A stretch of DNA of 64,000 nucleotides from Pseudomonas syringae (GCF_021605415.1 NZ_WKEQ01000023.1:1-64000), one strand, 5' to 3'. Counted from the first letter of the stretch, positions 1 to 8,645 are shown. Notes: a model not told the origin generated them from the letters alone. Numbers and translations are program-made.

Positions 1-177
1 ATTCTGGTGATCGGGATCTGGGAGGGCGGGCTGCTCGGATTGCTGGTGATCGTCACGGTTGGCCTGCTGGGTGGCTTCCTGTCGCGGTTCCTCGGTTTCA
101 ACATCGGCGTCCAGTTCATGGGGTATTACACGGCGGTGCTGACGGTACCGGCGATTGTTGCGCTGCTCGGCGCTTGA
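1..177 (+). CDS. C-terminal tail of an integral membrane protein, possibly a TctA-type permease (partial)
   Basis: The open frame enters from the left edge and stops at a TGA at 175-177, giving 58 visible residues. They form two hydrophobic stretches (about residues 10-25 and 43-57) around a short loop with the motif GFNIGVQFMGYY, so this is the end of a polytopic membrane protein. A tripartite tricarboxylate transporter large subunit is possible, because such permeases often sit beside SMP-30 and FAD-binding flavoprotein genes as here, but the visible part carries no diagnostic motif. The next gene starts 36 bp downstream on the same strand and may be co-transcribed. Confidence 0.5.
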   Translation: MLVIGIWEGGLLGLLVIVTVGLLGGFLSRFLGFNIGVQFMGYYTAVLTVPAIVALLGA

Positions 178-213
178 AGCGTTCACACATAACAACAAAA
201 ACAGGTAATCAAC

Positions 214-1233
214 ATGCGTAAAACGCTCTTGTCATCCTTACTGATCCTGCTGAGCGCGGGTGTTGTCAACGCACATGCGGACGCTATCCCCACCTTGAGC
301 TATCCGCCCGGGGGGCAGCAACTCCAGGCCATTGCTGCTGCTGAAAGGGATTTGCCCACGGTCACCGCAGAACAATGGATGAAGATCTCTGACAAGCCCC
401 TGCAACTGGAGGGGCCGTCATTCGACAGGGAGGGTAACTTGCTCTTCGTAGAAGTGTTTGGTGGCCAGGTTTTGAAAGTTGATACGCAAAAGAAACTCAG
501 TGTCGTAGTGCCGAAAAACGAGCTGGGCAGTGCAGGGCTGGCGATTCACAAGGATGGCCGGCTATTCGTGGCAGGACTGGGTAACTTCAAGGACAGCGGT
601 AATCTGACGGCCTACCAACCGGACGGCTCGGGTGCGCAAGTGATCATCCCCGGTAGCGCCAATTTTCTGGTCGACGACCTGGTGTTCGACAGTGCCGGCG
701 GTTTCTATTTCACCGATTTCAAAGGCACCTCAACCGAACCGGTTGGCGGGGTTTACTACGTTCCCGCCGATGGCAAAAAAATCGTCCCGATCCTGCCGAA
801 ACTGGCGATTGCCAACGGTATAGCGCTATCGCCGGACGGCAAGACGCTGTGGGTGACTGAGTTTGCGACGGGCCTGCTGCATCGCATCGAGCTGAAGGAC
901 GCCACGACCATCGCGCCGTTTGGTGAAGCCGTGGTGTATCGCTTCAATGGCCCGTCGCCGGATTCCATGCGTGTCGATCAGGACGGCAACCTTTACGTGG
1001 CGATGTACACCCAAGGACGGGTGCTCGTGCTGAATCCGAACGGTCTGCCCATCGGTCAGATTCTGATTCCCGGACGAGATACCGGACACTTTTTGCACTC
1101 GACGAGCATGGCGATCAAGCCTGGAACCAACGAAATTTATCTGGTTAGCAACGATGGAAAACTGGGCGAGGGCAGCGCCATTTTCAGAGCGAAAGGTTTT
1201 GCGAGCGCTTTGAAAATGTATTCCCACCAATAG
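214..1233 (+). CDS. Secreted SMP-30/gluconolactonase/LRE-like beta-propeller protein
   Basis: A 339-residue protein with a clear Sec signal peptide (MRKTLLSSLLILLSAGVVNA, probable cleavage near residue 20-24), so it should act in the periplasm. The rest has repeated blades of the SMP-30/gluconolactonase/LRE type: FDREGNLLFVE, LVFDSAGGFYFTD, IALSPDGKTLWVTE and VDQDGNLYVAMY all match the recurring 'D-x-G-N-L-Y' strands of this six-bladed fold. Family members are Ca-dependent lactonases that open sugar or other lactones. The substrate cannot be read from the sequence. It follows a membrane transporter tail by 36 bp, suggesting uptake and hydrolysis of an organic acid or lactone. The ATG at 214 has an AGG-type ribosome site. 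Confidence 0.8.
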   Translation: MRKTLLSSLLILLSAGVVNAHADAIPTLSYPPGGQQLQAIAAAERDLPTVTAEQWMKISDKPLQLEGPSFDREGNLLFVEVFGGQVLKVDTQKKLSVVVPKNELGSAGLAIHKDGRLFVAGLGNFKDSGNLTAYQPDGSGAQVIIPGSANFLVDDLVFDSAGGFYFTDFKGTSTEPVGGVYYVPADGKKIVPILPKLAIANGIALSPDGKTLWVTEFATGLLHRIELKDATTIAPFGEAVVYRFNGPSPDSMRVDQDGNLYVAMYTQGRVLVLNPNGLPIGQILIPGRDTGHFLHSTSMAIKPGTNEIYLVSNDGKLGEGSAIFRAKGFASALKMYSHQ

Positions 1234-1238
1234 ACGTT

Positions 1239-1613
1239 TCAGCTTCTGAAAAAGTCGTTCATCACGAAGGGCTTGTCCGTCGCGAAAATTGACTCATAGA
1301 TTGCTTCATGCGGCACGCCACGCACCAGCCAGGCACTCGCGTTGTAGGCGCGCGCCTTGTTGAAAAACGCCAGATGCCTGGTGTCGCCGTACTCGAACAA
1401 TGTGAATTGTTGCTCCTCCATCTCGGCGCAAAGTTCATCGAATAGTCCAGCATCGTTTTTTGCCAGTGTGCGAACGATGTCGCGTCTGTCAAGGCCCGCT
1501 TCACTGGCCGCCCACAAGACGATACGTACTGCCATCTCCAGCGCTTCGCTCGGGATGACTGCGTCCAGTTCACGTTGGAGCTGCGGGTAGTTCGATGCAA
1601 GTCGTGAAGGCAT
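1239..1613 (-). CDS. Conserved-looking hypothetical protein, 124 aa
   Basis: A 124-residue soluble, acidic protein without signal peptide or membrane segment and with no family I recognise. It is predicted mostly helical, with an aromatic-rich C-terminal half (FTLFEYGDTRHLAFF, ending in NDFFRS). It lies 16 bp downstream of the remnant flavoprotein gene on the same strand, so it was probably the last gene of that operon and may have served the same catabolic pathway. Codon usage resembles its neighbours. Function unknown. Whether it is still transcribed is doubtful, because the upstream gene has lost its 5' half and probably its promoter. Confidence 0.6.
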   Translation of the reverse strand: MPSRLASNYPQLQRELDAVIPSEALEMAVRIVLWAASEAGLDRRDIVRTLAKNDAGLFDELCAEMEEQQFTLFEYGDTRHLAFFNKARAYNASAWLVRGVPHEAIYESIFATDKPFVMNDFFRS

Positions 1614-1629
1614 TGTCGGGTTCCTCGCG

Positions 1630-2475
1630 TTACAACGGGGATGGTTGCTCGGCCGGCTCTACCTCGGCTGCCTGGCTGGCCAGGGTTTTCGCTGCGATGT
1701 AGCCAAAGGTCATGCCGGGGCCGAGGGTGATGCCGCCGCTGGGGTAATAGCCGTTCATGATGCTGCTCATGTCATTGCCCACGGCGAATAGCCCCGGTAT
1801 CGGCGCGCCGTGTTCGTCCAATGCACGTGCGCAGGCATCGGTGGTCAGACCGGCGAAGGTGCCCAGGCTGCCGGGCACCAGTTTCACGGCGTAGAAGGGC
1901 CCTTCGGCCAGACTGCCGAGCGATGGATTGGGCCCGTGCAGCGCCTCGCCCTGTGCCTTGTTGTAGTTCGACTCTCCGCGCTGAAACAGAGGGTCGCGAC
2001 CCAACCGGGCACTTTGATTGAAGGCGCCGACAGTGGCCTCAAGCTGTGACGCATCAATGCCGCATTGACGCGCCAATCCGCTCAGGGTTGAGTCCTTCAA
2101 CAAGTAGCCCTTGCTGACATAGGGCGCCGTCGGAAATGGAAACGGTTTTGACCAGCCCAAACCGTATCGCCGTTGTGCGCGGTGATCGCAGATCAGCCAG
2201 GACACCGGGGCTTCACCCGGTTCGGTGGCGTCGAACAGTGCCCGCATATAGTCGTGGTAGGAGTCTGCTTCATTGACGAAGCGCCGACCGTCCCGGCGTA
2301 CGGCGATGAAGCCGGGCTTGGCCCGCTCCATCAGGTGCGCAAAACCACTGAAACCACCGTCCTCGCGAGGTACTCGAGATACCGGGGCCCACGCGGCGGC
2401 ATGGGGCAGGTGGCGAGCCACCTGTGCGCCTGCGCCTTCACCCAGGCGCAGGCCGTCACCGGTGGGCCGGATTCT
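1630..2475 (-). pseudogene. 5'-truncated FAD-dependent oxidoreductase (fumarate reductase/ketosteroid dehydrogenase-like)
   Basis: About 280 residues match the C-terminal half of the FAD-binding_2 flavoprotein family. From the broken end one sees PTGDGLRLGEGAGA, AAWAPVS, the catalytic-domain stretch HLMERAKPGFIAV, RRFVNEADSYHDYM, and the terminal flavin-binding signature NGYYPSGGITLGPGMTFGYIAA. The N-terminal GxGxxG dinucleotide fold (about 250-280 residues in intact members) is absent. The frame can be extended upstream to 2547, but those residues (MYSCHKLLKVRRRG...) are unrelated and run into the ATG of the divergent permease gene. The simplest reading is a deletion that fused the surviving 3' half to the permease's upstream DNA near 2475. 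It cannot bind FAD normally, so I call it a pseudogene. Confidence 0.8.
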
Positions 2476-2537
2476 TGCTTCGCAGCCCTGAGCCTGTCCG
2501 CACTCACCCCTACGCCGCACCTTCAGGAGCTTGTGAC

Positions 2538-3878
2538 ATGAATACACAACGCGTTCATCCGGTGGACGAAGTGCTGCCCCTGCGGCAGTTGTTCACGTTC
2601 GGTTTGCAGCATGTGCTGGTGATGTACGCGGGGGCAGTCGCCGTACCCTTGATTCTTGGGAGTGCGATGGGACTGACCTCGGCGCAGATCATTTTGTTGA
2701 TCAACGCCAACCTGCTGACGTCAGGCGTGGCCACGCTGATTCAGACACTCGGATTCTGGAAATTCGGTGCGCGCTTGCCGCTGATTCAGGGCTGCTCGTT
2801 CATTGCGCTTGCGCCGATGATCATGATCGGCAAGGAGTTCGGGCTCAGTCAGATCTTCGGCGCGGTGATTGCCGCCGGCTTCATTACGATCGCGCTGGCC
2901 CCGGTGTTCAGCCGCTTGCTGCGCTTCTTTCCGCCGGTGGTCATTGGCAGTTTGATCACCATCATCGGTATCTCGCTGATGCCGGCCGCCGCGATCTGGC
3001 TGGGCGGCGGCAATCCGGACGCCGCAGATTTCGGCAGCCCCGCCAACTTGTTGCTGGGCCTGGCCACGGTCAGTGTCACGCTGGTGATCTACGCCAAGTT
3101 CAAAGGCTTCATCGGTAACTTGAGTGTGCTCATCGGATTGTTCATCGGCAGCCTGATCGCTGCAGCCTGTGGCATGACGCAATTCAGTCGGGTGAGCGAA
3201 GCGGCGTGGTTCGAACTGAGCGCGCCAATGGCATTCGGCGCGCCGGAATTTTCACTGGTGCCCATCCTGATCATGACCCTGGCCATGCTGGTGATCATGG
3301 CCGAGACCACCGGCAATTGTCTGGCTATCGGCAAATTGACCGGCAAGCCGACGACCCAGCAAACGCTCGGCGATGCGTTCCGTGCCGATGGCTTGTCGAC
3401 CATGCTCGGTGGCTTGTTCAACAGTTTTCCTTACAACGCATTCACTCAAAACACCGGTCTGATTGCTCTTTCCAACATCAAGAGCCGCTTCGTCGTCGCC
3501 ACTGCCGGACTGATCATGGTGCTGATGGGCCTATTCCCGAAACTCGGTGCATTGATCGCGGCGGTGCCCACCCCGGTGCTGGGTGGCTGCGCAATCGTGA
3601 TGTTTGGCATGACCACGGTGGCGGGCATTCAGGAGCTGTCACGCGTGCAGTTCGAAGGCACCTGCAACGGCATCATCGTGGCGGTTTCGGTCAGTGTGGG
3701 GGTGTTGCCGATGTCCTTTCCGGCGTTGTTTCAACACGTCGGCCCCACCCTGAAACTGGTGCTGGACAGCGGAATTTTCCTCGGGGCGATCACCGCGATT
3801 GTGCTCAACGTGCTGCTTAACAATGAAAAAAAATCGACCGACAACGTCGGCGCCTCATCGGCTGAACTGGCCGATTGA
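2538..3878 (+). CDS. Nucleobase:cation symporter-2 (NCS2) family purine/urate-type permease
   Basis: A 446-residue inner-membrane protein with about 14 hydrophobic segments. NCS2 hallmarks are present: the N-terminal FTFGLQHVLVMYAGAVAVPL, the QGCSFIALAPM loop, ETTGNCLAIGKLTGKP (family motif with the substrate-contacting Glu) and NSFPYNAFTQNTGLIALS (the QNxG motif). It should import a purine base or urate with protons. An upstream in-frame extension exists to 2424, but the ATG at 2538, 9 bp after the ribosome site CAGGAG, gives the normal family N-terminus. A purine-type deaminase gene begins 32 bp downstream, supporting a purine uptake and deamination unit. The exact base cannot be deduced; urate/xanthine is favoured over uracil from the central motif. 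Confidence 0.85.
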   Translation: MNTQRVHPVDEVLPLRQLFTFGLQHVLVMYAGAVAVPLILGSAMGLTSAQIILLINANLLTSGVATLIQTLGFWKFGARLPLIQGCSFIALAPMIMIGKEFGLSQIFGAVIAAGFITIALAPVFSRLLRFFPPVVIGSLITIIGISLMPAAAIWLGGGNPDAADFGSPANLLLGLATVSVTLVIYAKFKGFIGNLSVLIGLFIGSLIAAACGMTQFSRVSEAAWFELSAPMAFGAPEFSLVPILIMTLAMLVIMAETTGNCLAIGKLTGKPTTQQTLGDAFRADGLSTMLGGLFNSFPYNAFTQNTGLIALSNIKSRFVVATAGLIMVLMGLFPKLGALIAAVPTPVLGGCAIVMFGMTTVAGIQELSRVQFEGTCNGIIVAVSVSVGVLPMSFPALFQHVGPTLKLVLDSGIFLGAITAIVLNVLLNNEKKSTDNVGASSAELAD

Positions 3879-3910
3879 GCTTTTGTCTTTTCCACTGCCA
3901 GGAGTTACCC

Positions 3911-4420
3911 ATGAATCAATTCACCCAGCTCATTCCCGCCGGCGTCAGCGATCTGGATCTGGCGTTACTGCGGCAGACCATCGCCTTGTCGCAGGCGTCG
4001 AAACAGCGTGGCCGTCATCCGTTCGCGGCGTTGGTGGCTGACGGTAACGGCAAGATCATCGTCGAAGCGGGCAACAACTCGATGCCGCCGGAGGGCGACC
4101 CCACGCAGCATGCCGAACTGGTCGCGGTGGCCGCCGCCGCCAGGCTTTTATCTGCACAGGAGCTTGAGCAGTGCACGCTGTATACCAGCGCCGAGCCCTG
4201 CTGTATGTGCGCCGGCGCGGTGTATTGGACGGGGATAGGCCGAGTGGTTTACGCCTTGTCAGAACATGCATTGCTGGCGCTGACGGGTGACCATCCAGAA
4301 AATCCGACATTTGCCTTGCCGTGCCGCGAAGTGTTTGCAAAGGGCCAGCGCAAGGTCAGTGTATTGGGGCCCATGCTCGAGGCCGAGGCTTCTGAACCCC
4401 ATAAGGGATTCTGGTCCTGA
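3911..4420 (+). CDS. Nucleoside/guanine deaminase of the cytidine-deaminase fold
   Basis: A 169-residue zinc hydrolase. The catalytic motifs are HAELVAV (His zinc ligand and proton-shuttle Glu) and PCCMCAGAVYW (PCxxC, two zinc Cys). The sequence ending SEPHKGFW resembles the small guanine deaminase/TadA-like branch rather than cytidine deaminase. The frame is open a little further upstream, but the ATG at 3911 is preceded by CAGGAGTTACCC, an ideal ribosome site. It follows the NCS2 permease by 32 bp, so the pair likely imports and deaminates a purine such as guanine. An alternative substrate (for example adenine or a pterin) cannot be excluded. Confidence 0.8.
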   Translation: MNQFTQLIPAGVSDLDLALLRQTIALSQASKQRGRHPFAALVADGNGKIIVEAGNNSMPPEGDPTQHAELVAVAAAARLLSAQELEQCTLYTSAEPCCMCAGAVYWTGIGRVVYALSEHALLALTGDHPENPTFALPCREVFAKGQRKVSVLGPMLEAEASEPHKGFWS

Positions 4421-4485
4421 CGGTCTTTGAAACCAGGCTTGAGTGGTTCGAGGCGGCTTTCCCCTCAGGAATGCCGCTTTGAGCT

Positions 4486-5865
4486 TCATGCCGGTGGGCT
4501 GCACGCCGGAAGCGATAACGTCGCCCGCAAGCCACCGGCGGGCAGGTTGACCAACTCGATCCGGCCGTCCAGTCGGGTGGCAATCATGTTGACGATAGTC
4601 AGCCCCAACCCCGCACCCTGGGCATTGCCGCGACTATAGAAACGTTCGAACAAGCGCTCGCGATCCGCCTCATCAATGCCCGGCCCCTGATCTTCGACGC
4701 TCAACTGGCAGAAACCGTCGAGTCGGCTGAGTTGGACGGTGATTACTCCCTGCTCGGGAGAAAAGTTGGCCGCGTTGGTGATCAGGTTGTTCAGGGCGAT
4801 GTCGATGGCGGCGCAGTCAGCGAAGACGTAATACGGCGGGTCGCTGGCGTTCAAGACCAGTTCCAGATGTTTACTCAGCAGCCACGGGGTCAGCTCCACC
4901 AGGCCGTTACGCACGATTTCGCTGAGGTCGATGCGCTGCAGCGGCGGCGGATCAGGCTTAGGTTCGAGGCGTGCCATGGTCAGCAACTGATTCACCAGGC
5001 GACTGGTTCGGTCGACGCCAGAAATCAGAAACGCCAGGGACTCACGCCGCTCTTGCTCGGTGCCGGCCTCCAGCAGGTTTTGCGCGTGTACCCGCAGCAC
5101 CGCCAGCGGCGTCCGCATTTCGTGGGCGGCGTCGGCGATGAAGCGGCGTTCGCGGCCAAGCACTTCCTGAATCTGCGCGAGCATGCGGTTCAGCGCCGCT
5201 TGCATCGGCTCCAGTTCGCTGGGCAGCGGAGCCAACTGCAAGGGCTCCAGCGAACCGCTGTGGCGGGCGCGCAGGGTCGCGGCCATGTTCGCCAAGGGCT
5301 TGAGTCCCCAGCCGATAGCGAGCCAGACCATCGCCGCGAGCAGCAGGCTGCCGACCACGTTTGGCCACAATGTGTGGCGCACGATGCGGTCGACGAGGTC
5401 GGCACGCACGTCGTCGCGCTCACCCACCCAGATGCGCAAGCCGTTTTGTTTGTCTACCAGGAGGAACGCGCGCCAGTGACCATTGTTCAGATCCACCACA
5501 TCGGTGAAGCCCGGCTGTGTCGGCGGTGACCTGAAGGACGGTGCGCTGGCGGTATGCACCAACACATCGCCGGCGGGGTTCCATACCTGAAAAGCGATTT
5601 TTCGTTCGTAAGGATGCCCCTCGCCGCGAGGCACTGCCTCGCCCAGAGCGGTATTGAACGCGCGGTATAGGTCAGCATGCTGATTGCTCGCCACCGGCAT
5701 GCGCATCACGCCCTGCAGCAAGCGTGCGTTTTGCGCCAACTGAGCATCGTAGACTTCGGCGATTTCATGGTTGCTGTCGTGCACGTTGAACGTGCTCAAC
5801 ACCCCAAGACCGGCCAGCAACAGGCCGATGATCAGGGTCAGCGTCCGGCGGCGGATCGACGTCAT
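4486..5865 (-). CDS. Sensor histidine kinase, QseC/TctE-like
   Basis: A 459-residue membrane kinase. One transmembrane helix lies at about residues 10-28, followed by a periplasmic region with the start typical of the 2CSK_N domain (EIAEVYDAQLAQNARLLQ). The second helix is near 165-187, then HAMP-like linker, HisKA with AAHEMRTPLAVLR (phospho-His), and HATPase with NNLITNAANFS (N-box), VEDQGPGI (G1), FERFYSR (F-box) and GAGLGLTIV (G2). All catalytic motifs look intact. It overlaps the response regulator gene by 4 bp and ends a seven-gene overlapping operon, so it probably senses something linked to the enzymes encoded upstream. The ligand is unknown. Confidence 0.9.
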   Translation of the reverse strand: MTSIRRRTLTLIIGLLLAGLGVLSTFNVHDSNHEIAEVYDAQLAQNARLLQGVMRMPVASNQHADLYRAFNTALGEAVPRGEGHPYERKIAFQVWNPAGDVLVHTASAPSFRSPPTQPGFTDVVDLNNGHWRAFLLVDKQNGLRIWVGERDDVRADLVDRIVRHTLWPNVVGSLLLAAMVWLAIGWGLKPLANMAATLRARHSGSLEPLQLAPLPSELEPMQAALNRMLAQIQEVLGRERRFIADAAHEMRTPLAVLRVHAQNLLEAGTEQERRESLAFLISGVDRTSRLVNQLLTMARLEPKPDPPPLQRIDLSEIVRNGLVELTPWLLSKHLELVLNASDPPYYVFADCAAIDIALNNLITNAANFSPEQGVITVQLSRLDGFCQLSVEDQGPGIDEADRERLFERFYSRGNAQGAGLGLTIVNMIATRLDGRIELVNLPAGGLRATLSLPACSPPA

Positions 5866-6524
5866 CGGCGCTCCTCCACCAGATAACCGACGCCACGGAT
5901 GGTCCGGATCAGGTCGCTGGAGAATTTTTTGCGCAAATGATGGATATGCACTTCAAGGGTGTTGCTTTCAGCTTCCTCGTGCCAGCCGTAGAGCAACTGC
6001 ATGAGCTGATCGCGTGTCATCACCCGGCCCGGGGGCGAAAGCAGTTCGTGCAGCAACTGATATTCCTTGGGTGTCAGGGCCACGGGCAGGCCCTGATAGC
6101 TGACCTGCTGGGTGCCGGGGTTGAGGCTGATACCGGCGTGTTCGATCAGCGCCTGGGCGCGACCGGCGCTTCGGCGCAGCAAGGCCCGCAGGCGCGCCTT
6201 GAGTTCGTCAAGGTCGAACGGTTTGATCAGGTAATCGTCGGCACCGGCGTCGAGCCCCGCGATGCGATCCTCCGTGGCATCGCGGGCAGTCAGGATCAGT
6301 ACCGGCAAATTTGAGCCGCTATCACGCAAACGGCGCAGCACCTGAAGGCCGTCCAAGCGCGGCAGACCGAGATCAAGCACGGCCAGGTCGAAGGTTTCGC
6401 TGAGCAGCGCATGCAACGCGCTGCTGCCGTCCTGCAACCAGTCGACGGTGTATCCCTCGCGTGCGAGTGCCTGATGAATGCCTTCACTGAGCGCAACATC
6501 GTCTTCAACCAGTAATAAACGCAC
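5862..6524 (-). CDS. OmpR/PhoB-family response regulator, QseB-like
   Basis: A 220-residue transcription regulator. The receiver domain shows VEDD (acidic pocket), LAVLDLGLPRLDG (phospho-Asp), ILTARD (Thr) and DYLIKPFD (Lys). The C-terminal winged helix has ALTPKEYQLLHELL and RTIRGVGYLVEE. The frame can begin at a GTG at 6530, but the GTG at 6524 has GAGG seven bases upstream and yields the canonical MRLLLVEDD, so I chose 6524. It lies 9 bp after the TPR gene and overlaps the kinase gene by 4 bp. It probably autoregulates the operon, but no obvious direct-repeat box was secure at the operon promoter (about 10800-10870). Confidence 0.92.
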   Translation of the reverse strand: MRLLLVEDDVALSEGIHQALAREGYTVDWLQDGSSALHALLSETFDLAVLDLGLPRLDGLQVLRRLRDSGSNLPVLILTARDATEDRIAGLDAGADDYLIKPFDLDELKARLRALLRRSAGRAQALIEHAGISLNPGTQQVSYQGLPVALTPKEYQLLHELLSPPGRVMTRDQLMQLLYGWHEEAESNTLEVHIHHLRKKFSSDLIRTIRGVGYLVEERR

Positions 6525-6533
6525 GCACACGCC

Positions 6534-7178
6534 TCAGTCGAGTTTCTTGTTCACGTCCGCCAGCAAGGCAGCGATCTCTTTGCGACGCCCGGCATCGGCG
6601 GATTCTCGGCCCGGCCGTGGCGCAGCTTGCAGGGCTTTTTGCAGCGCCGCCCTGGCTTCAGCGTAGCGTTTTTCCCGGTAGAGGTGATCGCCCCAGAAAT
6701 ACAGGCTGTCGATCCCGTCGGGGTTGATTTGCAAAGCCTGCTTGAGCAGTTGCTCGGCCTTGTCGCTGTCGCCGAAACCGATCGGCCAACCGGGCACCCG
6801 ATCATACAGCGCGGCGAGGCTGGTGTAGGCCGAACCTTGCAAAGCTTTGGGATCAAGGGCCAGGGCTTTTTCCAAGTCGGCCTTGGCGTCCTTGGCTTTG
6901 CCCAAGGCACCGAGCCCACCCTGAGCACCGGCCCAACTGCTGGTGACGATGCCTTTCCAGATCCAGGCCTCAGCCTCCGTCGGGCGTTCCCGAGTGAAGT
7001 TCATTGTTTGCGCGGACAGTTGCTCAAATGCTGCGGCGCGCTCCTTTTGTGGTGTTTCGTATTGGATATGGGCCCAGCTTTGCTGAATGCTGGTGAGACG
7101 TTGTTGATCGGCGGCGTCGAGCGCCCAGACACTCTGGCTCAATGCGCCCAGCAGCAGGCTTGCGTAGATTTTATTCAT
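6534..7178 (-). CDS. Exported TPR-repeat protein
   Basis: A 214-residue protein with a Sec signal peptide (MNKIYASLLLGALSQSVWA), so periplasmic. The mature part carries tetratricopeptide repeats: the KADLEKALALDPKALQGSAY unit (about residues 97-116), AEQLLKQALQINPDGIDSLYF (140-160) and YAEARAALQKAL (172-183). Such repeats are protein-interaction scaffolds. It overlaps the end of the SDR gene by 4 bp and is followed 9 bp later by the response regulator, so translation is coupled within the operon. It could be an accessory of the sensor kinase or organise the operon's enzymes. No catalytic motif is visible. Confidence 0.8.
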   Translation of the reverse strand: MNKIYASLLLGALSQSVWALDAADQQRLTSIQQSWAHIQYETPQKERAAAFEQLSAQTMNFTRERPTEAEAWIWKGIVTSSWAGAQGGLGALGKAKDAKADLEKALALDPKALQGSAYTSLAALYDRVPGWPIGFGDSDKAEQLLKQALQINPDGIDSLYFWGDHLYREKRYAEARAALQKALQAAPRPGRESADAGRRKEIAALLADVNKKLD

Positions 7179-7984
7179 GGTTTTGGTGTCTCGTTGTCAG
7201 TTTTTTCACTGAGGCGTCGGATCAGTGGCAGTTGCTTGCGCAAGCCTCGATCCACCAGGTGCGGCAGCAGGTTGTTGAGGCGAACGAAAAAACGCTCCGG
7301 CCAACCGAGGTACAAGTCGCGGCGGTCGCCGGCAATCGCGTGAATCACTGCTGAAGCCACGGCTCGAGGGGCATCGACGTTGGATTTCAACGCATCGTTC
7401 AAGGCTTGTGCCGCCGCGCTGTTCATCGACGTGCGCGTAGCGCGGGGCGCGACATAGAGAACGCTGACCCGCGTATCTGCCAGTTCCCGGCGCAGTGCTT
7501 CGGAAAACCCGCGCAGCGCAAATTTGCTCGCGCAATAGCTGGCGTAACCGGCGTAGCCAATCGAGCCGTATGTCGAGCCGACGTTCACCACCATCGCGTT
7601 TTCAGCCTGCTTAAGCAGGGGCAACAGCAGTTTGGTCAGGCAGATCGGCGTACTGATGTTTACCGCCAGCATCGCGAGAATGTCGCTGTCATCGAGCTGT
7701 TCGAGCATGGCGAAGTGATTGACCCCGGCCGCGTTGATCAGCAAATTGACACCGCCGACAGCCTCGGCGGCGGCCAGTACTTTGCGTCGGTCGCCGAGGG
7801 AGGTCAGGTCGGCAGCAACCCATTGCAGATTCTGCGGGTAGCGCTCAAGCAACGGCAGCAGTGGTTCCTGATGCCGTCCCACAGCCAGTACCCGGGCGCC
7901 GGCCGCGCATAAGGCGGTGGCGATGGCGAGGCCGATGCCGCCGCTCGCACCGGTCAGGACAACACGCGCCTCATGCAGCTGCAT
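7175..7984 (-). CDS. Short-chain dehydrogenase/reductase (SDR)
   Basis: A 269-residue classical SDR: TGASGGIGLA (NAD(P) Rossmann glycine motif near residue 11), LINAAGVNH (NNAG equivalent), a Ser in VGSTYGSIG, and the catalytic YCASK. A basic residue follows the second strand (GRHQ), suggesting NADPH. The start at 7984 has GGAGG seven bases upstream; the frame extends to 8014 without a better site. Its start lies inside the 3' end of the preceding oxidase-like gene (14-bp overlap). In this operon it would reduce or oxidise a carbonyl/alcohol made from the ligase product. The substrate is unknown. Confidence 0.88.
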   Translation of the reverse strand: MQLHEARVVLTGASGGIGLAIATALCAAGARVLAVGRHQEPLLPLLERYPQNLQWVAADLTSLGDRRKVLAAAEAVGGVNLLINAAGVNHFAMLEQLDDSDILAMLAVNISTPICLTKLLLPLLKQAENAMVVNVGSTYGSIGYAGYASYCASKFALRGFSEALRRELADTRVSVLYVAPRATRTSMNSAAAQALNDALKSNVDAPRAVASAVIHAIAGDRRDLYLGWPERFFVRLNNLLPHLVDRGLRKQLPLIRRLSEKTDNETPKP

Positions 7985-8645
7985 GGCGGGCCTCCGTGTC
8001 CCGGGGCAAACCACGGAACATGTCGGCGTAGAGGCGATAGACGACGGTCGAGGCGTGAATCACCGATGCCTGGTCTGCTGGATCTTCCAGCCTGTTCATC
8101 AGATGGCGATAGGTTTGCATGTGCTCAATGTCCAGCGCGCCGTGGGAACTCAGGTAGCTGAAGGCCGTTTCCGGTAGTGCCAGACGCTCGCGAATGCTGC
8201 CCGCCGCATGGGTGGCCAGCGCAATGCTGGTGCCTTCAAGCACGTTGACCATTCCGAACAAGCCGACCGGGTTGCCACGGGCGATCAGGTCATAGAGAAA
8301 ACTGACCATTAATTCGATCGGCAGCGACGGCTGGCCATCGCGCACCGCATCAGGGTCACCGCCACACTCGGCGATGTCGTTGAGCACCCACTGTTCATGA
8401 CCGTATTCGTCTTCGATGTATGCGCACACCGCTTTGCGCAGCCACTCCAGACGTGTCGGCAGGCGAGCGCCGCAGGCCATCATCAACGGCACGGTGTGGC
8501 GTACGTGGTAATAGGCCTGAGCGAGAAATGCCCGATAGCTTTCAAGACCGACGTTGCCTTGCAAAGCATCGACAATGATCGGCAGGTTGAACAGTTCATG
8601 GCGTTGCTGCTGCGTCGCTTCTTGCAGGGTGTCGAAAAAATTCAT
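7971..8645 (-). CDS. Haem-oxygenase-like iron oxidase/oxygenase (TenA/UndA-type fold)
   Basis: A 224-residue all-helical protein. Metal-ligand motifs typical of haem-oxygenase-like non-haem iron enzymes are visible: E80-x2-H83 (EYGH), E137-G (VLEGTS) and H168-x3-D172-x2-H175 (HGALDIEH). These line up with the ELNH, EG and HxxxDxxH positions of UndA, the enzyme that converts lauric acid to 1-undecene, though the overall sequence differs and is about 37 residues shorter. I infer an O2-dependent oxidase acting on the acid or thioester produced by the neighbouring ligase. The ATG at 8645 overlaps the ligase stop (ATGA). An upstream extension of the frame lies within the ligase gene and is rejected. 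A thiaminase-like TenA role is unlikely, as there is no thiamine gene nearby. Confidence 0.8.
   Translation of the reverse strand: MNFFDTLQEATQQQRHELFNLPIIVDALQGNVGLESYRAFLAQAYYHVRHTVPLMMACGARLPTRLEWLRKAVCAYIEDEYGHEQWVLNDIAECGGDPDAVRDGQPSLPIELMVSFLYDLIARGNPVGLFGMVNVLEGTSIALATHAAGSIRERLALPETAFSYLSSHGALDIEHMQTYRHLMNRLEDPADQASVIHASTVVYRLYADMFRGLPRDTEARHAAA

Noticed and set aside
2424..2537. N-terminal extension of the NCS2 permease frame
   Set aside because: The extra residues lie on the antisense of the flavoprotein remnant; the ATG at 2538 has a proper ribosome site and gives the family N-terminus.
7971..8645. Naming this protein UndA (1-undecene synthase)
   Set aside because: The ligand motifs align, but overall sequence and length differ too much from the UndA sequence I recall to assign that activity.
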